From an uncultured Lachnospiraceae bacterium (GTDB lineage: Bacteria > Bacillota > Clostridia > Lachnospirales > Anaerotignaceae): DNA of 39,510 nt. The stretch lies in assembly GCA_944384295.1 (NCBI GenBank), contig CALWSU010000020.1, positions 1 to 39,510 on the forward strand. The letters run 5' to 3'. The translations under genes and the position numbers were made by a program. The notes below the pieces were generated by a model. It saw only the letters and a list, made by a program, of their open reading frames with translations. It was not told the origin of the DNA and made no database searches. Positions 27,290-34,763 of this stretch are shown piece by piece (position 1 is the stretch's first letter; every line of letters starts with the position of its first letter).

Positions 27290-27724
27290 TTACTTGCCAT
27301 ATTTTTCTTTTAAATATGCCAATGCTTGCAAATAACCATCAAATCCTTGTCCCATCATTGTTTTTTCGCAAGCCATACCAGCATAAGACACCTGACGAAA
27401 TGCTTCTCTGCTACTCACATCAGATAAATGCACTTCTACAGCAGGTAAACTTACTGCTTTTAATGCGTCTAAAATCGCTACACTGGTATGCGTATAGGCG
27501 GCTGGGTTGATAATTATTGCATCAACTGTATGATATGCTTGTTGGATACGATCTACCAAAGCACCTTCATGATTTGATTGAAAGATTTCTACTTGTATTT
27601 GATTGGCATGACCATACTCATAAATTAAGTTTTCTAAATCTTTGTACGTTTGGGCACCATATATTTCTGGCTCACGAATGCCTAACATATTGAGATTGGG
27701 TCCATTCAAAACCAATACTTTCAT
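27290..27724 (-). CDS. aroQ: 3-dehydroquinate dehydratase, type II
   Basis: 144 residues, the small dodecameric type II enzyme that dehydrates 3-dehydroquinate to 3-dehydroshikimate. Signatures: MKVLVLNGPNLNMLGIREP, the mobile catalytic loop with R and Y (REPEIYG), FQSNHEGALVDRIQ, INPAAYTHTSVAI and VEVHLSDVSSREAFR. The ATG at 27724 is preferred over 27730 because GGAG is 9 bases away and the family begins MKVLVLNGPN. It is the last gene of the aro operon, and the gap before it holds an 8-bp tandem repeat. Confidence 0.95.
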   Translation of the reverse strand: MKVLVLNGPNLNMLGIREPEIYGAQTYKDLENLIYEYGHANQIQVEIFQSNHEGALVDRIQQAYHTVDAIIINPAAYTHTSVAILDALKAVSLPAVEVHLSDVSSREAFRQVSYAGMACEKTMMGQGFDGYLQALAYLKEKYGK

Positions 27725-27741
27725 ATCCATACGCTCCTTTT

Positions 27742-27781
27742 ATATGATTATATGATTACATGATTTTATGATTATATGATT
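27742..27781 (-). repeat. Five tandem 8-bp repeats between pheA and aroQ
   Basis: Plus-strand units: ATATGATT, ATATGATT, ACATGATT, TTATGATT, ATATGATT. The last copies run into the 3' end of pheA, including its stop codon. Three units are identical. Confidence 0.85.
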
Positions 27782-28914
27782 TCTGAATAGCAACCCAAGA
27801 AGGAAAATTCGTCAGCAGCCAGTTCCATATCTTTTAATAATGTAATCACATCACTGGAAAATACACTTGCATCTAAATCGAAATAGAAGCGGAATTCAAA
27901 ATCTCTGCCGGGAATGGGACGGCTTTCCAATTTGCATAAATTGAATCCACGACATGCGATTTTACCAATCATTTGATACAAGGAACCCGGTTTATGAGAT
28001 ACAGAAAGCATCAAACTGATTTTATTGGAACCAGCATAAATTTCCATATTTTTCGCAATACAAATAAAACGAGTGTAGTTATTTTGATTATTCTGAATAT
28101 CATGATTCAAAATTTGCAAGCCATATAATTTTGCACATTCTGGTGAAGAAATGGCTGCAATATCATCTCTGTCAGATTCTGCAACATATTTTGCAGCTGT
28201 TGCTGTATTTTCAAATATTGTAATTTTTACATTTGGCAATGATTTCAAAAATTCGCTGCACTGGCTCAAAGCCTGTTCATGAGAAATAATCTCTTTGATT
28301 TTAGAAAAATCGGTACCTTGTTTTGCAAGTAAAGCATGATTGATATGCAGTTTTAGACTTTTCACAATATAGAATTTATGACGCACCATCAAATCATACA
28401 CTTCTGTAACAGAACCAGCAGAACTATTTTCAATCGGCAAAACGCCATATTGACATAAACCAGTTTCTACGGCATGGAATACATTTTCAAAATTGCGGAA
28501 AAACATGGTATTGGGAATGTCAAACAATCTGCTGCAAGCGCGTTCCGCATAGGAACCTTCTGTACCTTGACATGCAACCACTGCTTTTCTAGGAAATTCC
28601 ATAAGCGGATTTTCAATATTTTTCAAAATTTCAGCAGACAATGGTGTATCTTTGATCAATAATCCAGCCTGATAACTTCTGCTCACATCAAACATGGTAT
28701 GATAAAGTGTCTTTGTATAAAGTTCAAATTCTTCGCCTGCATGTTCCATTACACGCTGCAATACGGCATTTTCACGTCTCATATCCAATACAGGCAAATT
28801 ACTTTCCGCTTTTGCACCAGCAATCCCAGAAGCAACCTTCATACGTTCTACGAATAAATCTACAATCTGATCATCAATATCATTGACTTTTTTTCTCAAT
28901 TCTTCTAAGTTCAT
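27772..28914 (-). CDS. pheA: Bifunctional chorismate mutase / prephenate dehydratase (P-protein)
   Basis: 380 residues in three parts. An AroQ-type chorismate mutase (1-90, LEELRKKVNDIDDQIVDLFVERM) makes prephenate. A prephenate dehydratase domain (about 105-285: GTEGSYAERA, PIENSSAGSV, TRFICIAK) makes phenylpyruvate. A C-terminal ACT domain (SVSHKPGSLYQMIGKIA, ESRP) is the usual site of phenylalanine feedback inhibition. The start has AAAGGAGG before it. Together with TyrA this gives the operon both branch-point routes from chorismate. The gaps on both sides carry tandem repeats. Confidence 0.95.
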   Translation of the reverse strand: MNLEELRKKVNDIDDQIVDLFVERMKVASGIAGAKAESNLPVLDMRRENAVLQRVMEHAGEEFELYTKTLYHTMFDVSRSYQAGLLIKDTPLSAEILKNIENPLMEFPRKAVVACQGTEGSYAERACSRLFDIPNTMFFRNFENVFHAVETGLCQYGVLPIENSSAGSVTEVYDLMVRHKFYIVKSLKLHINHALLAKQGTDFSKIKEIISHEQALSQCSEFLKSLPNVKITIFENTATAAKYVAESDRDDIAAISSPECAKLYGLQILNHDIQNNQNNYTRFICIAKNMEIYAGSNKISLMLSVSHKPGSLYQMIGKIACRGFNLCKLESRPIPGRDFEFRFYFDLDASVFSSDVITLLKDMELAADEFSFLGCYSEII

Positions 28915-28932
28915 GGAAATTATCCTCCTTTA

Positions 28933-28960
28933 ATCTTTTATCTTTTATCTTTTATCTTTT
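28933..28960 (-). repeat. Four tandem 7-bp repeats between aroC and pheA
   Basis: Plus-strand unit ATCTTTT occurs four times in perfect register, with a degenerate fifth unit (ATCCTTT, 28961-28967). In the mRNA this reads as repeated AAAAGAT just upstream of the pheA ribosome site, and it begins inside the aroC stop region. Confidence 0.85.
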
Positions 28961-30050
28961 ATCCTTTGTTCTGCATATAATATAAATCTAATAAAGCAAT
29001 CGCCATGGCAGCTTCTACACATGGAACCGCTCGTGGTACAATACAAGGATCATGTCGTCCCATGACACGAACCGTCTCATTTTGTTTGCTCTCCAAGCCA
29101 ATGGTTTGTTGTTCTCTGGAAATAGATGGGGTTGGTTTGAAAGCGACTTTTACAGTTAAAGGCATTCCACTAGAAATACCGCCTAAACTTCCGCCATGAT
29201 GATTTGTGGTTGTTTTCACAGCGCCTGTTTCATCATAATAAAATGGGTCATTATTCTCTGAACCAAACAAAGAAGCCGCGCCAAATCCTTCGCCGAAAGA
29301 AACGCCCTTCACCGCAGGAATGGCAAATAAAATAGCAGCTAATTCACTTTCCAAACCATCAAACATAGGTTCTCCCAGACCGACTGGCAAACCAACAGCA
29401 GCCGCTTCTACAATGCCTCCCACGGAATCTTGGGATAGTCTGGCATCTTCTATGACATCTTGCATTTGTACTGCGACTGCATCATTGATTACGGGAAATT
29501 CTTTTGCTGTCACGGTATGCAATTGGTCTGCCGTTACATGCACAGCATCAAATGCTTGGTCTTGTATTTGCTTGATGGAAAGAATATGCGCACCGATATG
29601 GATATTGCGTCTTGCCAGAATTTGCATACAGACCGCGCCTGCGAAACACAGCGGCGCAGTCAGTCTGCCTGAAAAATGTCCGCCGCCTCTATAATCCTGA
29701 AACCCATGATATTTTATGATTGCAGTATAATCTGCATGTCCCGGACGTGGTGTTTTTATCAAATGTGTATAATCTTTGGAACGCGCATTTGTATTTTGAA
29801 TCATGGCACACAGCGGCGCACCACAGGTTTTTCCATCCATCAATCCAGAAACCACTTCTACCAAATCAGCTTCTTTTCTGGGTGTAGCATATTTATGCTG
29901 TCCAGGCGCACGACGTTTCATAAAGGCTTGTGCTTGTTCCAAATCAATATATTCTCCCGCTGGCAAACCATCAATCACAACACCAATTGCCTCTGAATGC
30001 GATTGCCCAAAAATAGAGATGTGAATACTTTTCCCAAAATTAGAGGACAT
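28959..30050 (-). CDS. aroC: Chorismate synthase
   Basis: 363 residues; eliminates phosphate from EPSP to give chorismate, using reduced FMN. It begins SSNFGKSIHISIFGQSHSEAIG and contains RRAPGQ, PRPGHADYTA, the RGGGHFSGRLTAP stretch and GRHDPCIVPRAVPC near the C-terminus. An upstream start (30122) is rejected. The ATG at 30050 has GGGAGG close before it and overlaps the last codons of aroA by 11 bp, indicating translational coupling. Confidence 0.96.
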   Translation of the reverse strand: MSSNFGKSIHISIFGQSHSEAIGVVIDGLPAGEYIDLEQAQAFMKRRAPGQHKYATPRKEADLVEVVSGLMDGKTCGAPLCAMIQNTNARSKDYTHLIKTPRPGHADYTAIIKYHGFQDYRGGGHFSGRLTAPLCFAGAVCMQILARRNIHIGAHILSIKQIQDQAFDAVHVTADQLHTVTAKEFPVINDAVAVQMQDVIEDARLSQDSVGGIVEAAAVGLPVGLGEPMFDGLESELAAILFAIPAVKGVSFGEGFGAASLFGSENNDPFYYDETGAVKTTTNHHGGSLGGISSGMPLTVKVAFKPTPSISREQQTIGLESKQNETVRVMGRHDPCIVPRAVPCVEAAMAIALLDLYYMQNKG

Positions 30051-31314
30051 CTGCGCCACCTCCCAATCGAATAAATTCTGCAAAAAATGCAGGATATGAT
30101 TTTGCAACTGCTTCCGCACCAAGAATGGTAACTTCCAGACCTAATACAATGGCACCTACAGCCGCAGACATTACAATTCTATGATCGTTGCAAGCATCAA
30201 TTTGAATTTCTTTCAGTATTTGTTCTGTATTTTCTCGCCCATAAATGGTAATTCCATCTTGTGATTCTTCTGCACGAATCCCCAATTGGTGTAAACAATC
30301 CGCCATGGCAGATAAGCGGTCACTTTCTTTGATTCTTAATCTTGCTGCATTATAAATTTCTGTTTTTCCTTTTGCCATAGATGCGACAATACATAAGATT
30401 GGCATCAAGTCTGGAATTTGTGACACATCAATCCGACAACCTTTCAAAGTCGCATGTTGTACAGTCACACATTCTTCCGACATTTCTATCTTTGCGCCAA
30501 ACTGCTGCAATAATGGAATGATTGCTTTATCCCCTTGTGGAGAATCTTGTTGTAACCCGCAACAAGTGACACCATTTCCAGAAGCAGCACCAGCCGCCAA
30601 CCAAAAAGCGGCATTTGACCAATCCCCTTCTGTGATAATCGTACCAGGGGAATGATATTTTTGCTTTCCTGAGATAGCGAAACCAGATTCTGTTTCTTGC
30701 ACTTGTATTCCAAAACGCTGTAATGTATGTAATGTCATATCGACATATCCCTTAGATTCCAAAGGCGTTGTCAATACGATTTCGCTATCGCCTTCCAACA
30801 GTGGCAGCGCAAATAATAAACCTGTAATGAATTGTGAACTCACATTTCCAGGCAATATAAAGGTACCAGCCGTCAATTGTCCACTCATTTCTAAAGGAAG
30901 TTGGCTACTGCTGATATAACAGCCATGATTGGATAATAAATCTGTCAAAATGCCTATGGGACGTTTGGGCAAACGACCTGCGCCCTCCACCAAAACACTA
31001 CGTCCCAAAGCTGCCGCTACTGGTAATAAAAATCGCAAAGTCGAACCGCTTTCTCGACAATCCAGAACCGAAATATTTTCTTGATATGGCGGCGCAGGTG
31101 TAACGAAAACAATGTCGCCTTTACGTTCAAACTTTGCGCCAAGATTTTTCAAGCATAATATCGTAGCTTCAATATCTTCTGAAACACCTTGTATCTGAAT
31201 TTGTGTGGGTGCATCTGCCAAAGCAGCCGCAATCAATAAACGATGTCCATCTGATTTGGAAGAAATCATTTGTACCTTTCCTGTCAAATGACCACCTGTA
31301 ATTTTGATATTCAT
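30040..31314 (-). CDS. aroA: 3-phosphoshikimate 1-carboxyvinyltransferase (EPSP synthase)
   Basis: 424 residues; condenses shikimate 3-phosphate with phosphoenolpyruvate. The N-terminal substrate site reads SKSDGHRLLIAAAL. ESGSTLRFLLPVAAALG, LPKRPIG, DWSNAAFW and RLRIKESDRL are the other family landmarks, with CNDHRIVMS near the C-terminus. The substrate motif departs from the enteric SKSxSxRA pattern, so it resembles the divergent EPSP synthases of many Gram-positives. It starts 7 bases after aroB ends and overlaps aroC. Confidence 0.95.
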   Translation of the reverse strand: MNIKITGGHLTGKVQMISSKSDGHRLLIAAALADAPTQIQIQGVSEDIEATILCLKNLGAKFERKGDIVFVTPAPPYQENISVLDCRESGSTLRFLLPVAAALGRSVLVEGAGRLPKRPIGILTDLLSNHGCYISSSQLPLEMSGQLTAGTFILPGNVSSQFITGLLFALPLLEGDSEIVLTTPLESKGYVDMTLHTLQRFGIQVQETESGFAISGKQKYHSPGTIITEGDWSNAAFWLAAGAASGNGVTCCGLQQDSPQGDKAIIPLLQQFGAKIEMSEECVTVQHATLKGCRIDVSQIPDLMPILCIVASMAKGKTEIYNAARLRIKESDRLSAMADCLHQLGIRAEESQDGITIYGRENTEQILKEIQIDACNDHRIVMSAAVGAIVLGLEVTILGAEAVAKSYPAFFAEFIRLGGGADVL

Positions 31315-31321
31315 AAAGAAG

Positions 31322-32389
31322 TCACTCCTTTACTGCCAATGCTGCTAAGTCTGCCAAAGCAGGTACTTCTGAAATTGGTACTTTTTGTATGATACAGTTT
31401 CCAATTTCAAGAGGAAAAACAAAACTAATGTTGTCACCTCTGCGTTTTTTATCCAATAATGCACCGGAAGCGATTTGCGCAGGTGCATACTCTGTTTCCA
31501 ATGGCAAATGATTCTTTCGCAAAGCTTCCGCAATTTGTTTGGCTGTACCCGGTTTTGCAATCCCTTTGTGTTCCGCTGCGCGCGCAATCCAATGCATACC
31601 GATTGCAACAGCATGTCCATGCGAGATTTTGAAATGGCTGCAATGTTCTATGGCATGTCCAAATGTATGCCCCAGATTCAAAAGCTGCCGTTTTCCATTA
31701 TCGAACTCATCTTCCTGCACAATATCACGCTTCATGGAAACACAGGATTCTATAATATCTTCGAGCTGCTCCATAAAATCTCCTGTTTGCAGCTGCGCAA
31801 ACAAATCACGATTGCCTAATACACCATATTTAATTGCTTCTGCAATGCCATCGGAAAATATATCTTTTGGCAAAGAAGATATCACATCTGTATCACATAA
31901 TACAAGTTGTGGTTGATAAAATGCGCCTGCCAGATTTTTACCCGCTTCTAAATCAATTGCCGTTTTCCCACCAACGGACGAATCAATCGCAGCCAAAAAT
32001 GTGGTAGGGATTTGTACAAAACGAACGCCCCTTTGATAGATTGCAGCAGAAAATCCAGCCATATCTCCTACCACGCCGCCGCCCAAAGCGATAATCAAAT
32101 CTTGGCGTGTGATTTCTTCTTGCGCCAAATATTCTAGTATATTACTTAATGTATGGATACGTTTTGAGGCTTCCCCTGCTGGAAACGCATACACACAAGT
32201 AGAAAAACCTTCTTGTTGTAGACTTTGGCAAACAATATCTGCATACAAAGGCGCGACATTGTCATCAGATAGGATTGCCACCTTACATGGCTGTATTATT
32301 TTTTTGATTTCTTTTCCCGCTTGTTGGAGCAATCCTTTGCCAATACAAACACAATAAGAAGTTGTTGCATGCACAGTAACGATTTTCAT
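31322..32389 (-). CDS. aroB: 3-dehydroquinate synthase
   Basis: 355 residues; converts DAHP to 3-dehydroquinate using NAD and a divalent metal. Landmarks are the NAD-binding GGGVVGDMAGFSAAIYQRG, QIPTTFLAAIDSSVGGKTAID, the metal-ligand glutamate region DGIAEAIKYG and the histidine motif LGHTFGHAIEH. The start has AGAAGG upstream. It lies 12 bases after tyrA in the operon. Confidence 0.96.
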   Translation of the reverse strand: MKIVTVHATTSYCVCIGKGLLQQAGKEIKKIIQPCKVAILSDDNVAPLYADIVCQSLQQEGFSTCVYAFPAGEASKRIHTLSNILEYLAQEEITRQDLIIALGGGVVGDMAGFSAAIYQRGVRFVQIPTTFLAAIDSSVGGKTAIDLEAGKNLAGAFYQPQLVLCDTDVISSLPKDIFSDGIAEAIKYGVLGNRDLFAQLQTGDFMEQLEDIIESCVSMKRDIVQEDEFDNGKRQLLNLGHTFGHAIEHCSHFKISHGHAVAIGMHWIARAAEHKGIAKPGTAKQIAEALRKNHLPLETEYAPAQIASGALLDKKRRGDNISFVFPLEIGNCIIQKVPISEVPALADLAALAVKE

Positions 32390-32401
32390 TGATACACCTT
32401 C

Positions 32402-33250
32402 TTACTCAAACTCTTTGACCACATCTACAGCAAGTCGCTTTTCTTTTCCTTCTCGCAGCATACTTTTTAATGTTTGTGCATCGCCAGAGCGAATGACTTC
32501 GCTGTATGCTTGTAAACGTTCTACCAAGCCATCTATTTCATCTGCCAAAAAGTCTTTGTTTTCTAAAAACAGTTCTGTCCACATGGTTTCATTCAATTTT
32601 GCGACACGCGTCATATCATGAAAACTGCCTGCGGAAAATCCTTTATATTTCGGAGATAACTCGCTTTTGATATACGCGCTAGAAACCACATGCGCCAATT
32701 GGGAAGTATAGGCAATCATTTGATCATGTTCTGCATCTGTAGCCACTTGTAAACGCGCAAAACCAATGCTCTTGAAAAATTGTCCCAGTTGGTTCACATC
32801 TGCAATATTTGCACCTTGATATGGTGTAAGTATCATGGTCGCACCTTCAAAAATCTTTTCGCTGGCATAATTAAAACCAGAACGTTCAATACCAGCCATA
32901 GGGTGTGCCCCAATAAATAAGAAGCCATTTTCTTCTGCGATTTCTTTCACATTCTGACAAACCAGACGTTTGATACCAGCACAGTCCGCAACAAGCGCAC
33001 CTTTCTTGAAATCAGATGCATGTTGTTTGATATAATCAATGGTTGCCTGTGGATACAGTGCAATCAAAACAATATCGCAATCTTTTGGATTGCCTTCTAT
33101 CATAAATTCATCTACTGCTTCCAAAAGTTTTGCACTTAATCTGACAGTTTCTGAAATATCCCAGCCAATCACAGTATGTTCTGTTTTTTTCTTGATTGCC
33201 TTTGCCATAGAGCCGCCAATCAGTCCTAAACCAACCACACCAACTTTCAT
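32402..33250 (-). CDS. tyrA: Prephenate dehydrogenase
   Basis: 282 residues; oxidatively decarboxylates prephenate to 4-hydroxyphenylpyruvate for tyrosine. An N-terminal dinucleotide fold (VGVVGLGLIGGSMAKAI) is followed by the conserved GAHPMAGIERSGF catalytic region and the dimerisation helices (FSAGSFHDMTRVAKLNETMW). It lacks a C-terminal ACT domain, so tyrosine feedback on this enzyme may be absent or act directly at the active site. No fused chorismate mutase is present; the mutase domain is in PheA. The gap to aroF is 39 bases. Confidence 0.93.
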   Translation of the reverse strand: MKVGVVGLGLIGGSMAKAIKKKTEHTVIGWDISETVRLSAKLLEAVDEFMIEGNPKDCDIVLIALYPQATIDYIKQHASDFKKGALVADCAGIKRLVCQNVKEIAEENGFLFIGAHPMAGIERSGFNYASEKIFEGATMILTPYQGANIADVNQLGQFFKSIGFARLQVATDAEHDQMIAYTSQLAHVVSSAYIKSELSPKYKGFSAGSFHDMTRVAKLNETMWTELFLENKDFLADEIDGLVERLQAYSEVIRSGDAQTLKSMLREGKEKRLAVDVVKEFE

Positions 33251-33289
33251 GACAAGTCACCTCTTTCTTTTCGTTTTCCTGATTTTCGA

Positions 33290-34300
33290 TTATTCGTATT
33301 TACAAGCAAAGGGACGAATCTGGAATACGGCTTTTGCCACATCGTCAAATGCTTCTGGTGTCAAGGATTGTGCGCCATCACACAATGCATGTGTGGGGTC
33401 ATTATGCACTTCAATCATCAAACCATCCGCACCAGCGGCAGTTGCAGCCATTGCCATAGGTTTTACCATATGTGCATAGCCCAAAGCGTGGCTAGGGTCA
33501 ATGACAATTGGTAAGTGTGTCAAACGTTTTAATACTGGAATGGTAGATAAATCCAATGTGTTTCTGGTTCTGGTTTCAAAGGTACGGATACCTCTTTCAC
33601 ACAATATAATATTTTCATTGCCGCCCGCCATGATATATTCAGCACTCATCAGCCATTCATCTATGGTATTTGCTAAGCCTCTTTTTAATAAAATAGGTTT
33701 ATTGATTTTGCCCAGTTCCCGCAAAAGGTCAAAGTTTTGCATATTTCTTGCACCTACCTGAATCAAGTCAACTGGCTCAAACATTGGTAAATGAGTAATA
33801 TTCATAATTTCAGATACAATCGGCAATCCTGTTTGTGCTTTTGCTTCTTGCAGCAATTCGATGCCTTCCCCTTTCAAGCCTTGGAATGCGTATGGAGAAG
33901 TACGTGGTTTGAATGCGCCGCCACGCAGTAAACCCGCTCCGGATTTTTTCACTTGTTCTGCAATATAGCAAACCTGTTCTCTGGATTCTACCGAACAAGG
34001 TCCTGCGATAATTTGGAAATTTCCACCACCAATTTTTACACCTGCAACATCTACTACAAGGTCTTCATTATGAAATTTTCTATTTGCATTCTTAAATGGT
34101 TCTTGAATCCGTTTTACACATTCCACAATATCCATAGAACCAACCAAATCCATATCTATTTTGGAAGTATCTCCAACCAAACCAACAATCGTATGATTTT
34201 GTCCTTGTGAAATATGTGTTTCTAATCCAAGGCTGTGCAGCCATGCCTGCAAGTTTTCCATCTGTTCTGGTTTGGTGTTTTGACGCAATACAACGATCAT
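33290..34300 (-). CDS. aroF: 3-deoxy-7-phosphoheptulonate (DAHP) synthase, type I-beta
   Basis: 336 residues; the first committed step of aromatic synthesis, condensing erythrose 4-phosphate with phosphoenolpyruvate. Residues 1-70 form a ferredoxin-like regulatory domain (MIVVLRQNTKPEQMENLQAWL). The KDO8P-like barrel follows (FQIIAGPCSVES, GGAFKPRTSPYAFQGL, LKRGLANTIDEW, CERGIRTFETRTRNTLDLS, PIVIDPSHALGYAHMV). Enzymes with this N-terminal domain are usually feedback-inhibited by Phe or Tyr. The start follows AAGGAGG. It is the first gene of the aro operon, and its expression is predicted to be set by the leader-peptide attenuator just upstream. Confidence 0.95.
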   Translation of the reverse strand: MIVVLRQNTKPEQMENLQAWLHSLGLETHISQGQNHTIVGLVGDTSKIDMDLVGSMDIVECVKRIQEPFKNANRKFHNEDLVVDVAGVKIGGGNFQIIAGPCSVESREQVCYIAEQVKKSGAGLLRGGAFKPRTSPYAFQGLKGEGIELLQEAKAQTGLPIVSEIMNITHLPMFEPVDLIQVGARNMQNFDLLRELGKINKPILLKRGLANTIDEWLMSAEYIMAGGNENIILCERGIRTFETRTRNTLDLSTIPVLKRLTHLPIVIDPSHALGYAHMVKPMAMAATAAGADGLMIEVHNDPTHALCDGAQSLTPEAFDDVAKAVFQIRPFACKYE

Positions 34301-34372
34301 TTGAAATTCCTCCTTATCCTTTGTCTAATTTCCTGATTGAAATTTGTCAGAATCATTTCTTGTAAAATCTGG

Positions 34373-34412
34373 AAAAAAAGAAAGACTCCGCAGTGAATTT
34401 CACCGCGAAGCC
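34373..34412 (-). terminator. Attenuator hairpin in the aroF leader
   Basis: On the minus strand GGCTTCGCGGTGA (34412-34400) pairs with TCACTGCGGAGTC (34396-34384), 13 bp with three G-U wobbles, followed by TTTCTTTTTTT ending at 34373. It lies about 70 bases before the aroF start, inside the operon leader and downstream of the leader peptide, so it must be read through for expression. Confidence 0.85.
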
Positions 34413-34468
34413 TATATCATAGTCTTCTTACAAGAAAAAACAACAAAACAAACCGTCTTTTCTTTTCA

Positions 34469-34480
34469 GCAAAATTCACT
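34469..34480 (-). promoter_or_regulatory. Predicted antiterminator strand overlapping the leader stop codon
   Basis: AGTGAATTTTGC (34480-34469, minus strand) can pair with GTGAAATTCACT (34403-34392) in the terminator hairpin: 12 bp, nine consecutive Watson-Crick pairs, two G-U wobbles and a closing G-C pair. The TGA stop codon of the leader peptide (34478-34476) lies within this strand. A ribosome at the stop would mask it, while one stalled upstream at the Tyr/Phe codons would leave it free. Confidence 0.65.
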
Positions 34481-34553
34481 TTGAATCTTTGAAAACACGG
34501 TAAAAATAAAAGTATGCAGTTGCGGAACATAACTGTAAATGATTCATCATCAT
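34476..34553 (-). CDS. Tyr/Phe-rich leader peptide of the aromatic operon
   Basis: A 25-codon frame from ATG 34553 (or the adjacent ATGs at 34550 and 34547) to TGA 34476. GAGG lies 4, 7 and 10 bases before the three ATGs; the middle one gives the best spacing. Residues 14-21 are YFYFYRVF, coded TAC TTT TAT TTT TAC CGT GTT TTC (34514-34491): six aromatic codons out of eight, no Trp. A promoter lies 47 bases upstream, and the terminator and antiterminator lie downstream. The inferred role is to report Phe- and Tyr-tRNA charging by ribosome stalling. It is too short to be predicted by normal gene finding. Confidence 0.75.
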   Translation of the reverse strand: MMMNHLQLCSATAYFYFYRVFKDSK

Positions 34554-34599
34554 GCAACCTCACTTCAAAATTGTTTTGTCGGAAATAAAATATGAGCAT

Positions 34600-34628
34600 A
34601 TACTAACACAAACGATAGAAAATGTAAA
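34600..34628 (-). promoter_or_regulatory. Promoter of the aromatic amino acid operon
   Basis: On the minus strand TTTACA (34623-34628), 17 bp, TAGTAT (34600-34605). Transcription would start near 34593, giving a 40-base untranslated stretch before the leader peptide. Confidence 0.65.
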
Positions 34629-34648
34629 GTATATTTTCATTTTTTTAC

Positions 34649-34698
34649 AAAAAATTTCTTCAAAATAGAAATCAAGTATGTTATTCACTTTGAAGAAA
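34649..34698 (-). terminator. Second terminator after glnS
   Basis: TTTCTTCAAA (34655-34664) pairs with TTTGAAGAAA (34689-34698), followed on the minus strand by TTTTTT (34654-34649). The stem is A+T-rich and the loop long (24 bases), so it is weaker than the hairpin just upstream of it. Confidence 0.5.
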
Positions 34699-34700
34699 CA

Positions 34701-34738
34701 AATCAAAGCTGCAAGCAGAAAGACCCACAGCTTTGATT
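34701..34738 (-). terminator. First terminator after glnS
   Basis: AATCAAAGCTG (34701-34711) pairs with CAGCTTTGATT (34728-34738), 11 bp, followed on the minus strand by TGTTTCTTC. It lies 25 bases after the glnS stop. Confidence 0.7.
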
Positions 34739-34763
34739 GCAAGTATTTTTTGCATTATTTTAT

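Noticed and set aside
34417..34599. A 60-codon minus-strand frame in the aroF leader ending in a Phe/Leu-rich stretch, as an alternative leader peptide
   Set aside because: No ribosome site precedes its ATG codons and it overlaps the better-supported Tyr/Phe frame, which has GAGG at proper spacing. Kept only as a competing hypothesis.
34301..34760. T-box riboswitch upstream of aroF
   Set aside because: The conserved AAGGTGGTACCGCG-type T-box sequence and the AGTA loop-E signature seen before valS are absent here.
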